A DNA stretch of 64,000 nt from [Phialemoniopsis] sp. UDSM-2020 (Eukaryota > Ascomycota > Sordariomycetes > Thyridiales > Thyridiaceae): assembly GCA_018873225.1 (NCBI GenBank), contig JAEILZ010000002.1, positions 2,480,001-2,544,000 of the forward strand. The letters run 5' to 3'. Made by a program: the position numbers and the translations under genes. This document shows, one piece after another, positions 56,622-64,000 of the stretch. Positions within the stretch are counted from its first letter, which is position 1. Each line of letters opens with the position of its first letter. The notes below the pieces were generated by a model. That model saw only the letters and a program-made list of their open reading frames with translations, did not search any database and was not told the DNA's origin.

Positions 56622-57017
56622 CATCGCTTGGTTGGGGAAATAGCAGCAATGCTACATCATTGCATCATCCTAGCATGCATAAACTGTTAGTCCAGTAGCT
56701 AGCAAGAAGACTTCGCGTATCTTGCACATTTCTGTTGGCCCAAATGTTAGAGGAAGGTGCTCGCTTATTCAGAGAATGTTGCAATACCAATTGATTGGTG
56801 CCCTCTTCATCCGTGAATGGCGTAAGGCGCGCGCGAATAGAAGGCTGCACCTTAACGGTCCTTGTGGTAGCCTCACATTTGGAGTGGATCGGCCCGATGC
56901 CAAGCACTCTTCGATTCAATGCTGCATAGATCACTCAGATGCTTCTTTAGCCCTACATAGAGTGACGGTGTTGAAGCGACGATATCGATGAATCTATCAT
57001 GTATCGGTTTACAGATA
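56622..57017. other. Convergent intergenic region
   Basis: 396 bp of 3' flank between the repeat-protein gene and the methyltransferase. No gene was seen. Confidence 0.4.
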
Positions 57018-57875
57018 TCACTTCTTCTTTGCCACTACTATAACAGCTTTGAGCTCCACCGTGGTCCACTCCGTGCCGTCCGCCCGAGTGAAGGGCTTCG
57101 TCTCCTTGAGGAGTATCTCCCGCTGAACCTTCTTCATATCCTCCTTCTCCTGGGCTGTGTACGCCTTGTCCGTCCCCTCGACTGGTCCAAAGACCAGAGG
57201 CTCGAGCAGCAAGTTTAGCGTGGCGGCCATGGCGTCTACGTCGCCGGGAGCACCCCAGTGCACCGTCTCCTCGAAGATGGTCACGTCGGCCGGGTCAAAC
57301 CCGGCATCGACCATCACCTTCCTGTGCGGCTCGACAGCGATCCACTCCAGCGGCGCCGGAAAGGCGAACGGCGGGTCGTCGGGTCGCACTGCGGCCTGCA
57401 TCTTCCACATGAGATCGACGTGGCGCAGGTTGCTCCAGCCCGTCATCAGGGCCACGCCGCCCGGGCGCAGGGTGCGGTAAATCTCGCGCGCGCCGGCGAG
57501 CTGGTTCGGGAAGAGCGGCAACGCGAAGCCCGTGACGGAGTGCGTGAAAGTTGCATCGGGAAATGTGAGCTTCTCGCCTGGCATGAGTGTCGCCTCGACT
57601 TTTGCGCCGGCGGATGTCAGGTCAGCAAAACGCTCCCGGTAGGTCTTGAGCATGCCTTCCGAATTGTCAGTTGCGAAAATGGTCGGCACCGGGAGGCCGG
57701 CGGCCTTCTGCCGGTCCAGGATGATGCTGGTGACAAGGCCAGTACCCGCAGCATTGTCGTGGAGGACCGAGTCGGCGCCAATGGGGTCAATCAGATGCAA
57801 CGTATTCTGCAGGGCCTCGCGGATGGAGGCGCCGATGACGCAGTCGTAGGCATCGGCGTTGCAGATTTCACCCAT
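57018..57875 (-). CDS. Class I SAM-dependent methyltransferase
   Basis: 285 residues, one exon, ATG at 57875. Motif I is VLHDNAAGTGLVTS, an acidic residue before GxGxG-like glycines. Motif II-like FATDNSEGML follows with the SAM ribose acidic residue, then FTHSVTGFALPLF (motif IV region), EIYRTLRPGGVALMTGW (motif V/VI, LRPGG) and a C-terminal cap that includes HWGAPGDVDAM. The layout is that of UbiE/COQ5-like or secondary-metabolite methyltransferases acting on small molecules. Substrate unknown. It lies near a dehydrogenase and a Zn2Cys6 regulator, which would fit a small metabolic cluster. Confidence 0.88.
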   Translation of the reverse strand: MGEICNADAYDCVIGASIREALQNTLHLIDPIGADSVLHDNAAGTGLVTSIILDRQKAAGLPVPTIFATDNSEGMLKTYRERFADLTSAGAKVEATLMPGEKLTFPDATFTHSVTGFALPLFPNQLAGAREIYRTLRPGGVALMTGWSNLRHVDLMWKMQAAVRPDDPPFAFPAPLEWIAVEPHRKVMVDAGFDPADVTIFEETVHWGAPGDVDAMAATLNLLLEPLVFGPVEGTDKAYTAQEKEDMKKVQREILLKETKPFTRADGTEWTTVELKAVIVVAKKK

Positions 57876-58373
57876 ATTTTTGAGCTGTAATAGAATCTCT
57901 CCTTTATTTATCGCTCAGTATGTGAAGGTTGCTCCCGTTGCAGAACAATGATTACTTGGTGGAGGCGGACACTCGAAGGATACGAATGCAGTGAAATTCA
58001 AATTCTCATAATATGGCACGGACAGCTCGTTGATCGGTTTTTAATGTAGAAGAGGATAGCATATTATCATGGGAGCTCGAGTCCGAACCCAGAATGCGAC
58101 TCCTCCGACTACGTAAGCGCTTGTCCCGAAAGATGTTGAGCTGCGGAAACAGAAGGTGGTTGAGGTAGACTACAGGTGGGGTTGATCACACAGTCAGATG
58201 CCTGCATTCACTTTACTCCATCCTGTAGGCCAGGGTCTGCATCCTTGCTGACAGTTATGCTTGAACATAAAGTTCCATTGACACATGTCGTTCGGCGTTA
58301 GTCTAATCTAGGTGATGCTTGTTTCGTAGTCAAGTGGCTATGCCCATTTTTCATAGAGGTCCAGATGCACTTT
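57876..58373. other. Intergenic, methyltransferase promoter
   Basis: 498 bp upstream of the methyltransferase and downstream of the SDR, both minus strand. Nothing specific was recognised. Confidence 0.4.
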
Positions 58374-59426
58374 TCAATACGTGCCAGTCATGACAGACAA
58401 CCGGCCACCGTCGGTAAGGAGAATAGAGCCATTGGAATAGCCTCCCGCGCGGCTGGCAAGATACAAAATGGCTCCTGCCATCTCTTCCTGACCGCCAAAC
58501 CTCTTGGCGGGGATGAACCTGTCGTCGTCGATTGTCTCCTGGTCCGGCTTCCGCTCGCCAGTCAGTACGGACGCCAGCTCCGATGGGTACACTGTTGGTC
58601 TTTGCGTTAGCCAAAACTTTCGGGCCTGCCTAATTGCGAGGACCTAGAGCACTTACATCCTGGCGCGATGGCATTGACTCGGATACCGAACCGCGCCAGC
58701 TGCGTGCTGGCCTGCTTGGCCACCTGCATTATGGCGACCTTGCTGGTCAAGTACGGCGGCGACGAGGTCCAATGGCGGCTGAACGCCGACACACTGGCCG
58801 TGAAGATGACCTGGCTCTGGATCCGGGGAACACTGCCTTCAGCCTGACCAAACCCGCCTTTCAGCGCGTTGTTGTTGCCTGCGTCGAGAAGTTCGAGGAA
58901 CGCGGTCATGGTGAAGAAGGCGGCCGTCACGTTGAGGTTGAGCAGGTCGGTCATGTCGGCCATGTTGAAGTCGGTGAACAATGTCTGCCGCGTCTCAGCC
59001 AGGGACTGCGATGGGTGGAAGCGGACGGGCGGGCCGATGCCGCCGCTGTTGGCAACGACGAGATTCACGTAGCCGACCTCGGCAGTGATACGGTCGACGG
59101 CAGCCTGGAGGTCCGTCTTGGACGTCACGTCGCAGGGAAGTGCGATCAGGCTCGGGTGTTCGGCCGCGGCCTTGTCGAGGACGTCCGGGCGTCGGCCGAG
59201 TAGGTAGACTTTCGCGGCACCGTTCGCAGCCAGAGCGCGGGCCATAATCAGGCCGAGACCTATGAAAAATAACAGTCTGATTAGATGTCTGTGATCACAA
59301 GCAATCACAAGTTTCCCGATATGTCAGGATCTGTCTTCATTTCTACTTACCGGAGCCGCCACCGGTGATGACGGCCACCATGCCGTCTACACGGAACAGC
59401 GAAGAAGGGTCGAACACTTGTGACAT
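58374..59426 (-). CDS. Short-chain dehydrogenase/reductase
   Basis: Three exons: 59426-59351, 59259-58657 and 58591-58374, 298 residues. Classical SDR motifs are present: VITGGGSGLGLIMARAL (TGxxxGxG, NAD(P) binding) split by the first intron, DVTSKTD, VANSGG in place of NNAG, and a catalytic Ser in FTASVSAF. The Tyr/Lys pair is PPYLTSKVA (YxxxK), and FGIRVNAIAPGLYPSEL follows. The Arg residues in LLGRRPDV after the second strand suggest NADP(H) preference. The C-terminus ends SILLTDGGRLSVMTGTY, near the usual SDR end. It is divergent from the Zn2Cys6 regulator. Cytosolic oxidoreductase; substrate unknown. Confidence 0.93.
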
Positions 59427-60000
59427 TTTGTGGCAATTTCAAGAGTAAGTAATAAGAGGATAATGTAAGTCTCAACTACTTCATGGAACCTCGCAATAAG
59501 AAATCTCTTGTTACGAGCATATATATCATAGCATGGGCCGGACTTAACCGGAGAATACCGACCCAAGACATTTGTAATACTCGACATGCTTTAACAAATT
59601 TCGAAGACAAGGACATAGCAAATCATAAGAGACATGACGATACTCTCCAGGTATTATGGCAATATCGACGATTGGCCCCACGGTCCGGTCCGGTAGAGTA
59701 CGGGAGTAGTGTGGCATTCGCCCATCGCCAACCGGCCTAGGGCGGGTGGGTCTCGGGGTGATCCCACTACCCAAGACGCGAGGAGCGGCGGCCGCTGGCG
59801 GACGATGATTTGGCCCTTACGATTGGCTGAATTCCTGACCGTGGTTCCTGACAAATGCACCCGTCTCCGACCTGATGACTCGAGAAGCTATCCCTTCCCA
59901 TAACATCACCAATGCCGCACTGAGTCGAAAGGAGCCCCTGTCTACTTGAGCTAACCGCTTCTTCCAACTTTTTTATCTGTCGCCAAGGGTGGATGCCCCA
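59427..60000. other. Divergent promoter region, SDR/Zn2Cys6 regulator
   Basis: 574 bp between the SDR and the regulator starts, with a CGG-triplet array at 59681-59693. It is likely to be a shared control region. Confidence 0.5.
59681..59693. promoter_or_regulatory. Candidate Zn2Cys6 binding array (CGG triplets)
   Basis: CGGTCCGGTCCGG: three CGG triplets in direct repeat with 2-nt spacers. Zn2Cys6 regulators usually contact paired CGG triplets. The array lies between the SDR and the regulator gene, so autoregulation together with control of the SDR is possible (inference). Confidence 0.4.
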
Positions 60001-61707
60001 ATGAGGCGTTTAGCGATGGCGGCCGAAAGGGGCCGGGCCACAGTGCCCCATGCCCCGTTTGTCTGCGAGACATGCAAAGCGAGGAAGAAGAAGTGCGACA
60101 AGATCCTGCCAAGTTGTGGATACTGCTCCAGGAGGCGCATACGCTGCCGCTATGAGGAGCATCCGCGGGAAGAGAAGAAGACGGCAAGCCCTGCGGCGCC
60201 TCAGCTCACGTTGCCGATATCACCGATCTCGATATCTCCGGAGCCATCATCATGCGAGTCGAGAGTATATACGCATGTGCAGAACCTGATCCGCGCGACG
60301 GGGCAGTATGTGGATGATGTCTCGGTCCGCTACTTCCAGGGGCTCAACCACCATCGGCCTCTCATATCGAGGAGGCGATTCCACGATGGCCTCATTACCC
60401 TGGGCACGGTGCCCTCGATCAGCTACTCTGTACTCTTGTTGAGTATGTGTCTGATCGCATCTAGTCACAAGCTGCAGCAACGGGGTGGAAATAGGCACGG
60501 AAAGTCCTTGATCAACACTCGTCCGCTGTACCTTGCTGCCAAGTCGCTTTATGTGACGGCCCAAGGGCTACAGGGTATCTCGGTTCCGTTGATGCAAGCC
60601 GGCGTGCTGCTGGCCGTGTTCGAGTATGTCGACGGCAAGCCGGAACAGGCGTTCGCATCCATAGCGGCCGTTGCGCGACTGGCCTATGCTGCTCGCCTCC
60701 ACCTTCGTGTTCGCGATGGCCTTAATCTCCCTCCATTGAAGGCGCACATTGTTGAATCTGGAGCTGCGGACAAGGACTTCATCCTGCAGTGCGAGGAAGA
60801 ATCCAATGTCTGGTGGAACATTGTGATATGCGAACGGTCAGTCCTCATTTCACACCCATGGCTGCTCACTCGTCTCGCACATGCTGATCCAATTCTCACT
60901 ATAGTGCATTCTTCAGCGACGTGGCTGTCTTGGAGCAGCCCTTGATCACGACCATGCCTGCCGAAGACTCGCGCCTGCCTGTAGAATGGAGTTTGCTAGA
61001 CTCTGATGACCTATTCACTGATGCGGATCGAATCACGACCTTGTCTGACCTTGGTCCGAATACAACAGGAGGCTTTGCCAGGACAGCACAGGCAGTCTGG
61101 TTTATAGAAAGGATCCTTGATGCTCTCAAGATCCCAGATCTCGATCTCCGGCTTGCTCGTCTTCAGAACCTGGACGACAGCCTACAAGGTCTCCTGCGCG
61201 TGCTGATAGAGCAGTCCACCTCACGTGTTGGATTCTACTGTGAGCCGGTTGCCATGGCCGTACGGCAAGTACCCTGCATACCTTCGATGATCCACAGCCA
61301 CTTGCTAACCAAGATGCAGAGCTTTATTCATTCTTCATTGGCATATCCTGGGCCTCCCATCGACAACTACACTTCATACGCAGCGATCTATCGACGAATG
61401 GCGCGAGTACTCTCGTGCGGCCCTGGACGCGGGCACGACCATGGTGCTGGACATCGTCGACTGCCACAACAAGGATATGCTCTGTGTCAGTCTATCGCCA
61501 ACCTTCACGTATCTGGCGCGGGACGCTTTGCGGCACGTAGAAGGGAGGGGTGTCGGCGAGGATGATATGCGGTTTCGAGGCGCCGAGGCGCGTCTCCGGA
61601 GATCGCTGGAGTGGTTTGGCCCGGATCATCTTCAAGTCGCGGACCCAGTGGCTAACGCTGGAGATCAGGAGGAGCAGCTGGTGCTTCCCTTAGTGACACC
61701 CATGTAG
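60001..61707 (+). CDS. Zn2Cys6 transcription factor
   Basis: Exons 60001-60836, 60905-61264 and 61320-61707, 527 residues. The open frame starts at a GTG, so the first ATG (MRRLAMAAERG) is used. The zinc cluster is CETCKARKKKC then CGYCSRRRIRC: Cys-x2-Cys-x6-Cys-x6-Cys-x2-Cys-x6-Cys. It is followed by a basic linker and a fungal transcription-factor regulatory region (YFQGLNHHRPLISRRRF, AGVLLAVFEYVDGKPEQAF, CEEESNVWWNIVICER). The first intron has a GTCAGT donor. The second starts with GC (GCAAGT at 61265) and ends ATGCAG at 61319 with a TGCTAACC branch; using it keeps the frame (AMAVRALFILHWHILGL). It likely regulates the neighbouring SDR and methyltransferase (by position only). Confidence 0.9.
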
Positions 61708-62739
61708 TAGTAGTGCACGGAACGAAGAGGGTACCTCTCGGTGCTGTTTCCTGTCAGTGCATCCCATGTGTCCTCACCATTCATCATCATATGCGCGCGG
61801 TTATATGTGCATGTCCTGATTCATGACATGATGATGTCTTTTCCAGGTCCGCGACGACGAAGCTCTGGCGCCGCGAGTGCGACAGAGAACGGTAGGCTGG
61901 TTTGGGCCTGGTTGAGAGGCGTAAGGGTTTCTCTACTCTGCTGTGCCCACTCTCGGCGATCGCAACATCAGAGCTGATCGAGGAAAACCTTAAGGGCAAA
62001 TGGTGGCGGGCCTACAGGCACCACCCCCAGTTATTATTGCAAGTGGGTGGCGCGTTCTCGAGCTGTGTTTCTACAGTCATTCCCACGTAATAATACATCA
62101 TTTCACTGGCGACCGCCAGCGGAGCGTCTTCCGGTCCTGATCGTCGCCCATGTCGCCTCGTGATTAGTATTTATCTTCCGAATGCCCCTGAAGTAGATTT
62201 ACTTCTATTCCTTTGAAGACTGATGTCTATCTCTTTGGAAGGAGGTCGTCAAATTGATTCTTTCCCGACTTCTTGATCTTTTGACAATCCCAGGGAACAG
62301 AGCGTACACCAGGGTTTCCCACACTAGCGTGCACGGACCACATGAAGCAGCTCTGGCAGCTGGCAGTTCACCGAAGAACCCCTCCAGAACTGTCGCCACT
62401 CATCGCCACCCCATCTTAGGTCCGCATTTCCGCGACGCAGCGGATTGTCTCGAATACCGAATCCCTCGATAATTCTGATAAAATCCCTACCTTACCTATC
62501 AAGACGAGTTTCCCTTTTACTTTACTGTCACGTGGTGTTCACATCTGGTGGTACCGTTGCGTGGAGGGAGGGGGCATGGTAGGCCCGCTCTTTAGGTGAT
62601 GCAATAGCCGGCACCGACGCCACGGCCGCTGTCAAAACACACACGAGCGACACTTGTCGAACTAGAGTCTAGCCGCAAACCGTTCAGCGGAAACAACCTT
62701 GGAAGGAAAAGAAGAAGAGACCGGGGCTGTGTTGCAAAC
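61708..62739. other. Intergenic between two Zn2Cys6 regulators
   Basis: 1.03 kb. A CACGTG palindrome lies at 62529-62534, about 205 nt upstream of the next ATG, a typical bHLH contact site. No gene was seen. Confidence 0.4.
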
Positions 62740-64000
62740 ATGTCCTTTCACAAGCGACAACCGCCGCCGACAGATAAGGTGGCCAGGTACGCGCCGATCC
62801 TCCCAGCGCCTCCACGCCCCGACGTCCACAGCGGCGGTAGCGCAAATCTTGTCCCCGCCGAGACGGAGGGCCAGTCTGCCGGGACGGCCAACACCGACGC
62901 GACTACGGATGCGGATCGACCGGCCCGCAAGATCAAACGCTCAGTGGGCCGCACGGCCTGTGTCGCCTGCAGGTCCAAGAAGTCAGCGGTCTGTACTGAC
63001 CCGTCCTTTCACCTCAACCATGCTACTATCCTCGTTGCCCTTGGTCAATGCCCAGGTAGTTGATTGTGTCTCGCAGGACAATTGTCCCCGTTGATTTAAT
63101 GTCTTCTGGCTCCAGATACCACACCTGCTAGGGTATGTCTGGATAGGTGGTTCGCAACCAAGCAGCCCTGCCATGGGAGTGACGCCCCGGCTTGCAGGGC
63201 TGCATGTTGATGCTTGCTGCTGTTGTCAGCTACCCCATTTAATAAGCTCAGATGTTCGTGCATAGGCCGCGTCGGGATCTAAGAGCAGGGTGGCCAAGTG
63301 GTCTCCGCTTCTTTTATTTGCAAAGGGGTAATGGTTGGTTCCATGCCCGGAGGAAAGCCTCCTAGGGCCGGCTGACTTTGGCCCCGGCCCGAGCCTGATG
63401 CAATGCTCTGTACTCACAGTCATTCCACCAACGGGCAGTCTAAGCACTGCGTTATTCAGTGTGTGTTTGGTACTTCAGTGTGGTCGGTATTGCTGGCAAG
63501 GGTGCTTGTGACCTAAGTATCTTTAACACGCACTATGCAGGCCGCATATGGGCTTCCCTGTTTGGGGAATCGCTCCTGGATTTGCTCTGCTGGGATTGGC
63601 TTCAGGGCACGCGCTCAAGTGAGAGTCAGAGCTTTGTCTCTTGTCCTGGCACCGTGTTCCACCCGTCCCCATCCCTCAAGTTTTGTCTCCTTGTGTCTCA
63701 TTGGTCAGTTGGCCTCGGCGTCCACGCCGAGTTGTTGATCAGGAGCGCCCGCTAACGCCCAAGTACCAACTCCAGTGCGACAGCAAACGGCCCAAATGTA
63801 CACCGTGTGTGAAGCGAAATATCAATTGCGTTTATACACTCCGTCTAAGAACCCTTCCCGAGGGAGACGTTGAGGAGATTGAAGCCCTGAGGCAAGAGAA
63901 CGGGGAGCTTCGAAGACGCCTGAAGGATGTGTCCCGAATTCTCCACCAGCTTGAAAAATCCGACAGCTCTCGCTCGCAGTCGCCGCTGAAGTCCCTAACC
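62740..64000 (+). CDS. Zn2Cys6 transcription factor, 3' end outside the window
   Basis: Exon 1 at 62740-62988 encodes a Pro/Ala/Thr-rich N-terminus ending GRTACVACRSKKSA. A 787-nt intron (62989-63775; GTCTGT donor, GCTAAC branch near 63751, TCCAG acceptor) is followed by CDSKRPKCTPCVKRNINC. Joined, the spacing is Cys-x2-Cys-x6-Cys-x6-Cys-x2-Cys-x6-Cys, a perfect zinc cluster. A heptad-like coiled coil follows (EIEALRQENGELRRRL and after), the usual dimerisation element. The CDS runs off the right edge. The intron is about ten times the usual length for this genome. Confidence 0.8.

Noticed and set aside
1..64000. CRISPR array, bacterial operon, phage or IS element
   Set aside because: Eukaryotic introns throughout; no direct-repeat/spacer arrays and no transposase or phage proteins.

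Overview
The window is nuclear DNA of a filamentous ascomycete (Pezizomycotina), most likely a Sordariomycete. The genes carry short introns of about 50-90 nt with GT-AG ends and CTAAC/CTGAC branch points. The gene families are typical of such fungi: a class II hydrophobin, a CFEM/PTH11-like receptor, a GLEYA adhesin, a DUF1996 secreted protein, an AA8 cytochrome domain, a DUF7580 protein and Zn2Cys6 regulators. Genus cannot be decided from the sequence. Exon structures were worked out by hand from reading frame, splice sites and family motifs. Every multi-exon model closes in frame, but short 5' exons are less certain.

Layout. 0.6-6.6 kb: a nucleoside phosphorylase-like gene, a CorA-like membrane transporter and a DUF1308 protein. 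6.8-9.2 kb: a secreted Cys-free repeat protein and an unknown protein with a Cys-rich, acidic C-terminus. 10.5-18.7 kb: an MFS transporter, then two same-strand genes that look like parts of a fungal NLR/cell-death system: a C2H2-plus-seven-WD40 protein without an NTPase domain, and a DUF7580 protein. 19.3-23.9 kb: two secreted proteins (DUF1996 and AA8 haem domain) separated by 2.6 kb without a gene. 24-28 kb: gene-poor. 28-37 kb: a CFEM-GPCR, a DUF1989 protein, a MYND-finger gene interrupted by one in-frame TGA, a secreted Thr-rich protein, a fungal transcription-factor domain protein without a zinc cluster, and a zinc-finger-like unknown. 37.7-44.7 kb: a 62-residue Cys-rich protein, a secreted Cys-rich effector-like protein, about 5 kb of gene-free DNA, then the hydrophobin. 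47.8-56.6 kb: a short phosphatidylinositol-phosphate kinase-like gene, a 954-residue GLEYA adhesin with a repeat stalk, and an unknown repeat protein. 57-64 kb: a methyltransferase, an SDR, a divergent Zn2Cys6 regulator and a second, window-truncated Zn2Cys6 regulator, which may form a small metabolic cluster.

Themes. The window is rich in genes for the cell surface and for host or environment contact: at least seven proteins carry signal peptides, several with TATA boxes about 110-170 nt upstream of the ATG. The points most worth a second look are the possible split sensor/executor pair at 13-18.7 kb, the nonsense-interrupted MYND gene, a shared N-terminal Cys module in two secreted proteins, two GC-AG introns, and a 787-nt intron that splits a zinc cluster.
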